From contig NZ_JACJVR010000059.1 of NCBI RefSeq assembly GCF_014212175.1, forward strand, positions 1 to 64,000: a stretch of DNA of 64,000 bases, written 5' to 3'. The stretch's first letter is position 1, and every line of letters starts with the position of its first letter. The stretch comes from Cohnella xylanilytica (GTDB lineage: Bacteria; Bacillota; Bacilli; Paenibacillales; Paenibacillaceae). This document shows, piece by piece, positions 42,815 to 50,878 of this stretch. A program made the position numbers and the translations under genes. The notes beneath the pieces were generated by a model. That model made no database searches. It had not been told where the DNA came from and saw nothing but the letters and a program-made list of their open reading frames with translations.

Positions 42815-44539
42815 ATGAACGCAACAAGAAAAGGCAAGCGATGGGCCGCCTTGTCGCTGGCCGTCATGCTGGCCGTGCTGGCCGGATGTTCGAAGTCGAA
42901 CGACGGGGCCGATCCGGGCGGCGGCGCCGCCGGTACGGCCGGCGGGGAGTCCGCGGCCGGAAGTCCGTCCGCCGGAGCGTCGGAGGGCGGCTCGAAGGCG
43001 TTCGAGCTGTGGCTCGGATGGTCGGCGACGATCAACAACGACAGCCTGGTGCAGAAGTATTGGCGCGAGAAGGAGCCGGGCATCGACGTGAAGCTCGAAG
43101 CGACCCAAGGGGATGCGGCCACCGCTCTCAACCTGAAGCTGAACACGGGAGGCTTCAAGGACGCCGCGATCTTCAACCGGAGCGAGACGGTGAAGAGCGC
43201 GATGAACCGCTCGAATCTGCTTCAGCCGCTGGAGTCCTACTTCGATATGCCGGACAAATACCCGGGGCTGGCTTCCATCCCGAAGACGTATCTGGAGCGA
43301 ATGAAGGACAAGGACGGCCATATCTGGTCCATCCCGACCTGGTTCGATCAGAATCCGGACGATCCGTGGCCGGGCTGGGCTTCGAACGGCTGGTTCGTGC
43401 GGACGGACGTCCTCGAGAAGACCGGCATGAAGAAGGAAGACTTGACGACGCTGGAAGGGATCGAGACGTTCCTGAAGAAAGCCGGCGAAGTGAAGGACGA
43501 ATCCGGCAAGTCCGTCATTCCGATGTCGCTCTTGATGGACCCGAACGATACGATCAGCTGGAACGACGAGAACGCGGTTCTGAGCGCATTCGGGGTGACG
43601 ACCGGCGGGGCGGCGATCGAGAAGAAGGACGGCGGGTTCGTCTTCGCCTTCGACGATCCGAATTACAAAGCCGCCTATCAATGGCTGAACAAGCTGTATC
43701 GCGAGAAGCTGATCGACCCGGAGGTCGTCACGAACAAGAAGGAGCAGTACCAAGAGAAGAACAAGGCCGGCCGCGTCGCGATGAACGTGGGCAGCTTCTG
43801 GAACATCCCCACCTCCGTCTGGGAGACGCTGGACGGACCGACCGAACCGGGCTGGTATTACGATGTCATCCCGTTCCCGAAGGTGGCCGGCGTGGAGCAG
43901 ATCGGCTCGAATACCGTCATCAATCCGAATCCGGGCTTCGACGTCTACGTCAGCAAGAACACGAAAAATCTGGAAGCGATTCTGAAGTTCTTCGACTATA
44001 CGCTGCAGCCGAAGCCGGAGCAGCAGCAGGTCGTCAACGAAGGACCCGCCGGCTTGTACTGGGATTGGGCCGATCAGCCTCTAGGCAAATGGCGGTTCAT
44101 CGACGAGAATTATAAGAAGGACCGCAACTCCGGAGACGCGGCGCAGAAGTCCAAGGTCACGCCCGAGCTGTACATGGCGTCCTCGTACAGCAAGGAATGG
44201 TATCCTTGGTGGAACGTCGCGGACGTGGACAAGGCAGGCGCGGCCAAGACGACGCAACTGACGGAGACGATCGGGAAGATGGGAGGCGTGAGAACCGCCC
44301 ACTCCTACGATCTGGTGCCGACGAAGCAAGGCGGACTGTGGGAGAAGTATGCGCCGGAGCTCGAGAACATCCGCAAGGAGTATCGGGCGAAGCTGCTGAT
44401 GGCGAAGAACGAGTCGGAATTCGAATCCGCCTGGAAGTCGTTCCGGGACGCGCTGGAGAAGCGCGCTCACTGGTCCGAGCTGAAGCAGGAGTGGCAAGAG
44501 TCCTATCAAGCGGACATTCAGGCGCACGGCGAGTTCTAA
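42815..44539 (+). CDS. extracellular solute-binding lipoprotein of sugar ABC transporter (LplA-like)
   Basis: 574 aa. Lipoprotein signal MNATRKGKRWAALSLAVMLA with lipobox VLAGC (Cys25) and a Gly/Ala/Ser-rich tether (about 28-55). The body (about 60-574) is a large cluster-type substrate-binding protein as in LplA/YtcQ, about 500 residues with many exposed tryptophans (for example WFDQNPDDPWPGWASNGWF), consistent with oligosaccharide binding. ATG 42815 follows AGGGGAG. Last gene of the transporter operon, ended by a hairpin. Confidence 0.88.
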   Translation: MNATRKGKRWAALSLAVMLAVLAGCSKSNDGADPGGGAAGTAGGESAAGSPSAGASEGGSKAFELWLGWSATINNDSLVQKYWREKEPGIDVKLEATQGDAATALNLKLNTGGFKDAAIFNRSETVKSAMNRSNLLQPLESYFDMPDKYPGLASIPKTYLERMKDKDGHIWSIPTWFDQNPDDPWPGWASNGWFVRTDVLEKTGMKKEDLTTLEGIETFLKKAGEVKDESGKSVIPMSLLMDPNDTISWNDENAVLSAFGVTTGGAAIEKKDGGFVFAFDDPNYKAAYQWLNKLYREKLIDPEVVTNKKEQYQEKNKAGRVAMNVGSFWNIPTSVWETLDGPTEPGWYYDVIPFPKVAGVEQIGSNTVINPNPGFDVYVSKNTKNLEAILKFFDYTLQPKPEQQQVVNEGPAGLYWDWADQPLGKWRFIDENYKKDRNSGDAAQKSKVTPELYMASSYSKEWYPWWNVADVDKAGAAKTTQLTETIGKMGGVRTAHSYDLVPTKQGGLWEKYAPELENIRKEYRAKLLMAKNESEFESAWKSFRDALEKRAHWSELKQEWQESYQADIQAHGEF

Positions 44540-44548
44540 CGGGAGACA

Positions 44549-44576
44549 GGAGCAGCCCCTCGGGAGGGGTTGCTCC
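44549..44576 (+). terminator. hairpin after solute-binding protein gene
   Basis: 12-bp stem GGAGCAGCCCCT (44549-44560)/AGGGGTTGCTCC (one G-T pair), followed by CTTTGCCTTT. May let part of transcription continue into the sensor kinase. Confidence 0.75.
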
Positions 44577-44623
44577 CTTTGCCTTTCCCGATGCTTCGCG
44601 GCCGTACGGAACGGGAGGAACGA

Positions 44624-46417
44624 ATGAGCCTAAGACAGCTGTTGGAAAAATCGATTATCCGCATGACCCGATTCATGAACCTGAGGGGCAAAATCGTCCT
44701 TTTCTACGGCTTGATCGTGTTCATTCCGACCGCGCTGCTGGCCGTCGGAGCCGGGTATCTGGCGCTGCATCAAGTGCGGGCGAACTATATGCTGACGATC
44801 AAGGAAGCGGTTCGCCAGAGCGCGCAGAGCATCGAATTCAGGAAGCAGAGCTACGACCTGCTCGCCATCCGGACGGCCACCGACGGGGAATTGGTATCCC
44901 GGCTGTCGCGCGATTACGCGGACATGTACGAACAGTTGGAGACGGTTCAATACGTGGACCGGTCGTTCCTCGGCACTTCGAAGTATTTGCCGGGGATCGA
45001 GGATTTCCGGATCTATCACACGAACGCCACCCTGGTTCAGGACGGCGGGCTGCTGTGGAAGCCCGAGAACCGGATGCTGTCGGGAATCGGCGAGAAGGCG
45101 TGGTACGATCGGACGGCAGGCTCGGCGGACATGCTGAGCTGGTCGAACGCCGAGAGCGACAAGCGGAAGCTGGTCGTGACCCGGAAAATCATGAGCAATT
45201 ACGGCGACGTCTACGGCGTCGTCTATATGCTACTGGACTATAACGCCGTATTCGCGGAGCCGTTCGAGCATCCGTTCGAAGGGGAGGGGGCCCTGTACAT
45301 CGTCGACGCGAACGAACGCATCATCGCTTCCTCGGATTCCGGAGAGATCGGGCTGCGGCTGTCCGACTCTTCCCTTCGGCACTACTGGAACCTGGGGAAC
45401 GCCGATGCTTCCCCGGTGGACGGCAAGCTGCTGATCGCAAGCAAGCTCGGCTCCGGCTGGACGGTCGCGGCGCTCGTTCATCTGGACCGCATGGAGGAGC
45501 AGTCGAAGCGGATCTTCGTCGCGGTCGGAATCGGAATCGCTTTCTTCCTGCTGCTGTCCGCCTTCCTGATCATGACGGTCCTCAAGAACGTCGTCTGGCG
45601 CATTCGCAAGCTGGGGACGCGGATGACCGACATCTCGGAAGGGGTGTTCGACGTGACGGTGCGCAACCGGGACCGCGACGAGCTCGGCGAGCTCGAAGTG
45701 CTGTTCAACCGGATGTCCGGCCGCCTCGGCAAGCTGGTGGAGGAGAACACGCAAGCGAGCCTGAAGGAGCGCGAGCAGTCGTTCAAGGCGCTGCAGGCCC
45801 AGATCAATCCGCACTTCATCTACAATTCGCTCAGCCTGATCCGTTGGCGCGCGATGGATCTGGGGGACGAGACGCAGATTCGCATCATCGACGCGATGAC
45901 GACGTTCTACCGGCTCGCCTTGAACAACAAGGACAACGTGACGAGAATCCGCGACGAGCTCGAGCATCTGAAGGCGTACGCGGAGATCCAGCAGCACCGT
46001 TATCCGGACCGGGTCGCGGTGGAATGGCGGGTCGACCCGGAGACGCTCGATCTGTACACGATCAAGATGGTGCTCCAGCCGATCGTCGAGAATTGTTACC
46101 TTCACGGACAAATTACGAAAACGAAGAATGCGTATATCCGGATCTCGATCTCCCTGACGGAAGACTCCGTTTATCTCCGCGTGGAGGATAACGGGAAGGG
46201 CATCCCGCGGGAAGCGCTGGACAGCATTCGCGAAGGACGATATACCGGCTCGGGCAACGGCTTCGGCATGAACGGCATTCGGGACCGGCTGCGCCTCTAC
46301 TTCGGTTCGGAAGCGCGCTTCGACATCGACAGCGCCGAGAACGAAGGAACGCGCGTCACGATCCGGATTCCGATCTGTCGGGAACGCCCCGAGCTCATTC
46401 GAGGAGAGAGAGCATGA
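44624..46417 (+). CDS. YesM-type sensor histidine kinase
   Basis: 597 aa. Membrane helix about 24-46, extracellular double-Cache-like domain about 47-295, second helix about 302-325, HAMP about 326-378 (RIRKLGTRMTDISEGVFDVTVRNRDRDELGELEVLFN), coiled region, then a His_kinase domain with QINPHFIYNSLSLIRW (His about 396) and an HATPase with DNGKGIP and GNGFGMNGIRDRL. ATG 44624 follows GGGAGGA. Pairs with the AraC-type response regulator overlapping by 4 bp; the two should sense sugar availability and control the adjacent transporter. Confidence 0.9.
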   Translation: MSLRQLLEKSIIRMTRFMNLRGKIVLFYGLIVFIPTALLAVGAGYLALHQVRANYMLTIKEAVRQSAQSIEFRKQSYDLLAIRTATDGELVSRLSRDYADMYEQLETVQYVDRSFLGTSKYLPGIEDFRIYHTNATLVQDGGLLWKPENRMLSGIGEKAWYDRTAGSADMLSWSNAESDKRKLVVTRKIMSNYGDVYGVVYMLLDYNAVFAEPFEHPFEGEGALYIVDANERIIASSDSGEIGLRLSDSSLRHYWNLGNADASPVDGKLLIASKLGSGWTVAALVHLDRMEEQSKRIFVAVGIGIAFFLLLSAFLIMTVLKNVVWRIRKLGTRMTDISEGVFDVTVRNRDRDELGELEVLFNRMSGRLGKLVEENTQASLKEREQSFKALQAQINPHFIYNSLSLIRWRAMDLGDETQIRIIDAMTTFYRLALNNKDNVTRIRDELEHLKAYAEIQQHRYPDRVAVEWRVDPETLDLYTIKMVLQPIVENCYLHGQITKTKNAYIRISISLTEDSVYLRVEDNGKGIPREALDSIREGRYTGSGNGFGMNGIRDRLRLYFGSEARFDIDSAENEGTRVTIRIPICRERPELIRGERA

Positions 46418-48027
46418 TCCGAGCTTTGATCGTCGACGACGAACCGATGCAAATTCAAGGGCTTCTCCGCCACATCGCTTGGGAGAAGCTGGGCTACGAG
46501 AGTCCGCTGACGGCCGAGTCCGGGGAGGAAGCGCTGGCGCTGCTGGAGACGACGCCGGTGGACGTCCTTATTACGGACGTGTCGATGCCCGGGATGACGG
46601 GAATCGAGCTGCTGGCCAAGTGCAGGTCGGACTATCCGCATCTCCAGTCTCTTCAGACCGTCATCGTCAGCGGCTTCGACGAGTTCGAATTCGTGCAGGA
46701 AGCCATTCATCTCGGAGCGAAGGCTTACGTGCTGAAGCCGGTCAAGACGGAGGAGCTGGAACAGAAGCTCGCCTCCTTCCGCTCGTCGATCGAGCAGAAG
46801 GACCGGATCGAGCGGGAGATGGAATCGCTGAAGGAGAAAATGACCGAGAGCCTGGACATGCTGCAGGACCGCTTCGCGAACGACCTGATCGAGGGGCGCG
46901 CCCAGAGCGGGGAGATGATCGATTCGTGGCGCCGCTTGCTGGAGCTTCCGGGAGGCGACTGGCGAATCCGTCTTTACGTGTTCGCCTACGACAGGCTGCA
47001 AGATTCGGCCCGCCACGACGCCGCGCGGCGCATCTGGCTGAGCGACGCGCTGCTGCGGGCGGTCAAGACCGGGCTGTCGGGCTTCGAGCATGCGTATGTC
47101 GGAAGAACGGGGGCCGACGAAGCGGCCGTTCTGCATCTGAACGCTCCGCCGAGCGAACGGGCCCGGATCGAGAAGCAGTTCCCGTTCGTCCAAGAGGTCG
47201 TTCGGGAATCGTCGGGGGAGTCCGTGACGGTCGGGGTGAGCCGGGAATGCGGAGGTCCCGGCGAGGTGCCGACTCTGTATAAGGAAGTCAAGCACATGAT
47301 GACCCGCGGGAGGATGGCCGGCGCCGGGCACATCCATTACTTCGACCGGGCCGAAGCGTCCGATTACCGGGAGTTCGCCCTGAAAGAAGAGGAGATTCCG
47401 GAGATCGTCCGCTTGTTCGAGGAAGGGGACGCCGACCGGGCGAAGGCCCGCGTACATCTAGCGTTCGATTCGCTTGAGACGCGTCCCGAACTCTCCTTCT
47501 CGTACGTTCAGGCATTCGCCATGGGACTCATCAGCGAGCTGGCGCGCCGCATTCCGCGTACCGCGGACAAGGGCGGCGAGTTCAACGTCCGGAGCTGGCA
47601 GCGGCTCCTCGACTGCGCGAATCTTCGGGAAGTCCGGGAGACGACGCTCGAAGCCTTGTCCCGTTACCGCCAACTGGAAGATAAGGAGCAAGACCAACAG
47701 AGGCACCACCTTATTCATCAAGTCGCGAGCTTCCTGGAAGAGCGGCTGCGGGAACCGGTGACGGTCAAGCAGCTCGCCGAACGCTTCCAATTGAATCCGA
47801 GCTACCTGAGCGTTCTGTTCAAGAAGGAGACGGGGAAGACGATCTCGGAATTCGTTCAGGAAGCGCGGCTCGGCAAGGCGAAGCGGCTGCTGCAAGATCC
47901 GAACGTCAAGGTGTATGAAGTGGCGGAGCAGGTCGGATTCCAGACGACGGCTTACTTCTCGTTCCTGTTCAAGAAGGCGACGGGGGTGACGCCGCAGGAA
48001 TTCCGGGACTACCATTACGGGGAATAA
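46414..48027 (+). CDS. YesN-type AraC-family response regulator
   Basis: 537 aa. Receiver domain about 1-125 with IVDDEPMQ (8-15), Asp54 (VLITDVSMPG) and Lys109 (VLKPVK); long central region; C-terminal AraC double helix-turn-helix (about 435-535; VTVKQLAERFQLNPSYLSVLFKKETGKTISEFVQEARL and YEVAEQVGFQTTAYFSFLFKKATGVTPQEFRDYH). Partner of the YesM-type kinase (4-bp overlap). Expected target: the sugar transporter operon just upstream. Confidence 0.9.
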   Translation: MIRALIVDDEPMQIQGLLRHIAWEKLGYESPLTAESGEEALALLETTPVDVLITDVSMPGMTGIELLAKCRSDYPHLQSLQTVIVSGFDEFEFVQEAIHLGAKAYVLKPVKTEELEQKLASFRSSIEQKDRIEREMESLKEKMTESLDMLQDRFANDLIEGRAQSGEMIDSWRRLLELPGGDWRIRLYVFAYDRLQDSARHDAARRIWLSDALLRAVKTGLSGFEHAYVGRTGADEAAVLHLNAPPSERARIEKQFPFVQEVVRESSGESVTVGVSRECGGPGEVPTLYKEVKHMMTRGRMAGAGHIHYFDRAEASDYREFALKEEEIPEIVRLFEEGDADRAKARVHLAFDSLETRPELSFSYVQAFAMGLISELARRIPRTADKGGEFNVRSWQRLLDCANLREVRETTLEALSRYRQLEDKEQDQQRHHLIHQVASFLEERLREPVTVKQLAERFQLNPSYLSVLFKKETGKTISEFVQEARLGKAKRLLQDPNVKVYEVAEQVGFQTTAYFSFLFKKATGVTPQEFRDYHYGE

Positions 48028-48036
48028 GGAAGCCGG

Positions 48037-48066
48037 TCACCGCTGCGAAGAGGCGGTGATCTTCTT
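48037..48066 (+). terminator. terminator after YesN-type regulator
   Basis: TCACCGC (48037-48043)/GCGGTGA (48053-48059) stem with loop TGCGAAGAG, followed by TCTTCTTTT. Confidence 0.7.
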
Positions 48067-48072
48067 TTGTCA

Positions 48073-48112
48073 AAAATATTCCTTGACGGGAATATTCCTT
48101 GTTAGATATATT
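48073..48112 (+). promoter_or_regulatory. promoter and operator of ArsR/AHSA1 pair
   Basis: TTGACG (48083-48088), 18-bp spacer, TATATT (48107-48112). AATATTCCTTG occurs twice (about 48075 and 48091), and GGAATATTCC forms a palindrome inside the spacer, a likely autoregulatory operator for the downstream ArsR-type repressor. Confidence 0.6.
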
Positions 48113-48188
48113 AAAACCAAGGAAGAACGACAAGGCGGCGAGGGGGATGAGCGGAGACGAGAGATCGATCGATAACGAGGTGAGCGGC

Positions 48189-48572
48189 ATGCAGGGGTAC
48201 GGGCACGGCATGGACTTGGCGACGCTAAGCGCCCTCTCCGAGCCGAATCGGCTGCTGATCGTGGAACTGCTGCGGGAAGGCCCCTTAACCGTGGGGGAGA
48301 TCGCGGACCGGCTGGGGCTGCGCCAGCCCCAGACCTCGAAGCATTTGAAGGTACTTAGCGACAACGGGTTCGTGGAGGCCAAAGTGGACGCCAATCGCCG
48401 GATCTATCGGCTTCGGCCGGAACCCTTCCGGGCGATGGAATCCTGGGCGAAGTCGATCCGAAGCGTCATGCAGGACCGATTCGATCAGTTGGACGCGTAC
48501 TTGCGGGAACTGCAGAGCAATTCGAATTCAGACAATAATCTTAATAATCGAGATAATCGAGGAGGAAGTTGA
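48189..48572 (+). CDS. ArsR family regulator
   Basis: 127 aa. LATLSALSEPNRLLIVELLREGPLTVGEIADRLGLRQPQTSKHLKVLSDNGFVEAKVDANRRIYRLRPEPFRAME is a canonical ArsR winged helix of the type paired with AHSA1/SRPBCC genes; no metal-binding CxC motif. Start ATG 48189 has AGGTG about 6 nt upstream; ATG at 48147 and TTG at 48099 are upstream options. The C-terminal tail is an unusual Asn/Ser/Asp-rich stretch (NSNSDNNLNNRDNRGG). Only 1 nt separates it from the next gene. Confidence 0.8.
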   Translation: MQGYGHGMDLATLSALSEPNRLLIVELLREGPLTVGEIADRLGLRQPQTSKHLKVLSDNGFVEAKVDANRRIYRLRPEPFRAMESWAKSIRSVMQDRFDQLDAYLRELQSNSNSDNNLNNRDNRGGS

Positions 48573-48573
48573 A

Positions 48574-49089
48574 ATGGCGAATCAAGCGATGGAGTCGAGA
48601 GTGGAGAACGAGAAGGTGTTGGTGCTGGAGCGCGTGTTCGACGCGCCGCGCGAGCTCGTGTTCAAGATGTTCAAGGAGCCGGAGCATCTGAAGCACTGGT
48701 GGGGGCCGAGAGGCTGGGAGATTCCGGTGTGCACCGTGGACTTCCGTCCGGGCGGCGTCTGGCACTACTGCATGAAGTGCGCCGATCGGAATCAGGGCGA
48801 CTTCTACGGCATGGAATCTTGGGGCAAGGGCGTCTACCAGGAGATCGTCGAGCCGGAGAAGATCGTCTACGTCGACTACTTCTCGGACGCCGAAGGCAAC
48901 TCCAACGAAGAGATGCCGTCCACCCTGGTCACGCTGGAGTTCATCGACCTGGGCGGCAAGACGAAGCTGGTGAACCGGGGCGAATACGCCACCGCGGAAG
49001 CGCTCAAGACCGTTATGGACATGGGCATGCTGCAAGGGATCACCGAGACTTGGGATCGCCTGGAAGAGCGCCTCAACGCAGTCCAATAA
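48574..49089 (+). CDS. SRPBCC/AHSA1-domain protein
   Basis: 171 aa. Activator of Hsp90 ATPase homologue-1-like START fold: VLERVFDAPRELVFKMFKEPEHLKHWWGPRGW is the family's N-terminal signature, and the C-terminal ITETWDRLEERLN is typical. These proteins have a hydrophobic cavity and unknown ligand; the pairing with an ArsR-type regulator is widespread in Firmicutes. GAGGAGG ribosome site. Ends in a strong terminator. Confidence 0.85.
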   Translation: MANQAMESRVENEKVLVLERVFDAPRELVFKMFKEPEHLKHWWGPRGWEIPVCTVDFRPGGVWHYCMKCADRNQGDFYGMESWGKGVYQEIVEPEKIVYVDYFSDAEGNSNEEMPSTLVTLEFIDLGGKTKLVNRGEYATAEALKTVMDMGMLQGITETWDRLEERLNAVQ

Positions 49090-49103
49090 GGGAACGAACA
49101 GAC

Positions 49104-49132
49104 AAGCCGCCGGCCAAGGGCCGGCGGCTTTT
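49104..49132 (+). terminator. intrinsic terminator after AHSA1 gene
   Basis: 12-bp perfect stem AAGCCGCCGGCC (49104-49115)/GGCCGGCGGCTT (49119-49130), loop AAG, then TTG. Confidence 0.8.
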
Positions 49133-49164
49133 GTGCGTGCTCATCGATATTCGGGGCTCGTCCA

Positions 49165-49216
49165 TTGACAAGCTCTCGTTATTTTCCTTATACTTTTAAT
49201 GAACAACTGTACAATA
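49165..49216 (+). promoter_or_regulatory. SDR promoter with element shared with the TetR gene
   Basis: TTGACA (49165-49170), 18-bp spacer, TATACT (49189-49194). TATACTTTT at 49189 and ACTGTAC at 49206 recur with identical 17-bp offset upstream of the TetR gene (50070 and 50087). Probably the operator of that TetR regulator. Confidence 0.65.
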
Positions 49217-49241
49217 TCTAATCGATTCGGAGGGAATTGTC

Positions 49242-50003
49242 ATGCGGTTGAATGGCAAAGTGGCGGTCGTAACCGGCGCGGCATCGGGGATGGGGAAGGC
49301 GATCGCGGAGCTCTACGCGAAGGAAGGGGCCAAGGTCGTCGTCTCCGACTTGAACGAGGAAGGCGCGAAGGCGGTCGCGGAGGGCATTCGGGCGAGCGGC
49401 GGACAGGCTGTCGCTATCAAGACGAACGTAGCCGAGCTTGGCGACATCAACGCAATGATCGATACGGCCGTAAGCGAGTTCGGAACTCTCGATATTCTGG
49501 TCAACAATGCCGGCATTATGGATAACATGGCCGCGGTCGGCGACGTCGAGGACGCTCGCTGGGACCTGATCTTCGACGTCAACACGAAAGCCGTCATGCG
49601 CGCGATCCGCAAGGCGCTGCCGATCTTCCTCGAGAAGGGCAAGGGCGTCATCGTCAACACCGCCTCGACGGGCGGCTTCAGCGGCGCTCACGCGGGCGCG
49701 GCTTACGTCGCTTCGAAGCATGCCGTCGTCGGCCTCACCAAGAACACGGCGTTCATGTACGCCCAGAAGGGGATTCGCTGCAATGCCATCGCTCCCGGCG
49801 GCACGGCGACGAACATTACGTCTTCGGTGACGAACTTCAACGAATTCGGCGCTTCCCGGACGGCTCTGACTCAAGCCGTCATCCCGCGCATCGGCCAACC
49901 TGATGAGATCGCGCAGGTGGCCCTGTTCCTCGCGTCCGACGAATCGAGCTTCGTGAACGGCGCGATTGTCGCGGCGGACGCGGGCTGGACCGCGGCGTTC
50001 TAA
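49242..50003 (+). CDS. short-chain dehydrogenase/reductase
   Basis: 253 aa, classical SDR. Cofactor motif TGAASGMG (11-18), NNAG (about 88-91), catalytic Ser in NTASTGG (about 142), YVASK (Tyr about 156, Lys about 160), and C-terminal ESSFVNGAIVAADAGW. Acidic Asp after strand 2 (VVVSDLNEEG) suggests NAD(H) preference. Substrate unknown. Good GGAGGG-type ribosome site. Likely regulated by the TetR-type protein encoded next. Confidence 0.88.
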   Translation: MRLNGKVAVVTGAASGMGKAIAELYAKEGAKVVVSDLNEEGAKAVAEGIRASGGQAVAIKTNVAELGDINAMIDTAVSEFGTLDILVNNAGIMDNMAAVGDVEDARWDLIFDVNTKAVMRAIRKALPIFLEKGKGVIVNTASTGGFSGAHAGAAYVASKHAVVGLTKNTAFMYAQKGIRCNAIAPGGTATNITSSVTNFNEFGASRTALTQAVIPRIGQPDEIAQVALFLASDESSFVNGAIVAADAGWTAAF

Positions 50004-50035
50004 TCCGAATCGATCGAGGACCGAACCCTCCCAGG

Positions 50036-50067
50036 CTGCAAGCAGATCGTGTGCTTGCAGTCTTTTT
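50036..50067 (+). terminator. intrinsic terminator after SDR gene
   Basis: 9-bp stem CTGCAAGCA (50036-50044)/TGCTTGCAG (50052-50060), loop GATCGTG, followed by TCTTTTTT. Confidence 0.85.
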
Positions 50068-50069
50068 TC

Positions 50070-50100
50070 TATACTTTTCGCCATGAACTGTACTATAATA
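50070..50100 (+). promoter_or_regulatory. TetR gene promoter/operator region
   Basis: TATACTTTT (50070-50078), 8 nt, ACTGTAC (50087-50093), identical in content and spacing to the SDR upstream region. TATAAT at 50094-50099 is the likely -10; no good -35 is visible. Confidence 0.6.
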
Positions 50101-50154
50101 CTGTCCGTATTCGAATTTATTGAACAATTCCGCGAGGAATCGTTCATTAAGGGA

Positions 50155-50739
50155 ATGAACCGACCGATGAATGAGAACGACCAGAGGGTTATTCAGACGA
50201 AGAGATCGCTGCACGGCGCGCTCCTCGCGTTGCTCAAGAACAAACCGCTCGAATCGATCTCCGTCTCCGAGCTGTGCCGCGAGGCCGGAATCAACCGGGG
50301 CACTTTCTACTTGCACTATAAGGACGTCGGCGCCTTGTTCGACGAGCATCTTCGTTCGCTGCTTCAGGACTTGGAGGAGTCTTACTACGAACCGTATCGG
50401 CACGTATCCCGCCTGGAGCCGCAGCATCTCGACCCCACGACGATCCGGATCTTCCACCACGTGAAGAAGTACCGGCAGTTCTATGAGATCGTATTCGACC
50501 GACAATCGTCCTTGTCGTATTATTACTCCTTATTCGACAAGATCAAGAGCCTGATCCGGGAGAGCACCAAGGACTATCCTCATGGCGATAGGGACTTAGG
50601 TCTCATGATCGCATATCAGGCGAATGCCATCATGGGCATGCTCATCCAGTGGAGCGAGGAAGGCTTCGGCCGCAGTCCCGAATCGATGAATGAGTTTCTT
50701 GCGTCGATTTTTCAGCCTCCTCCAGAAGCGTCTTCTTAG
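50155..50739 (+). CDS. TetR/AcrR family regulator
   Basis: 194 aa. N-terminal helix-turn-helix (about 10-58; SISVSELCREAGINRGTFYLHYKDVGALFDEHLRSLLQDL); C-terminal domain resembling TetR_C_8-type regulators (YvaF/DhaS-like; QANAIMGMLIQWSEEGFGRSPESMNEFL). ATG 50155 or 50167 are both possible; AAGGGA touches the first. The shared upstream element suggests it represses itself and the upstream SDR gene. Confidence 0.82.
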   Translation: MNRPMNENDQRVIQTKRSLHGALLALLKNKPLESISVSELCREAGINRGTFYLHYKDVGALFDEHLRSLLQDLEESYYEPYRHVSRLEPQHLDPTTIRIFHHVKKYRQFYEIVFDRQSSLSYYYSLFDKIKSLIRESTKDYPHGDRDLGLMIAYQANAIMGMLIQWSEEGFGRSPESMNEFLASIFQPPPEASS

Positions 50740-50878
50740 GCGGAACGTCATAAAATTTTCCAACCACATTCCTATTCTTTCCATATAACATTTGCTGTAG
50801 CATAACCAATTAGTGGTTCATGTCACGTGCATATACCACATAATGGAATCTACAGCTAGGTTGATAGGGAGGAGTAAG

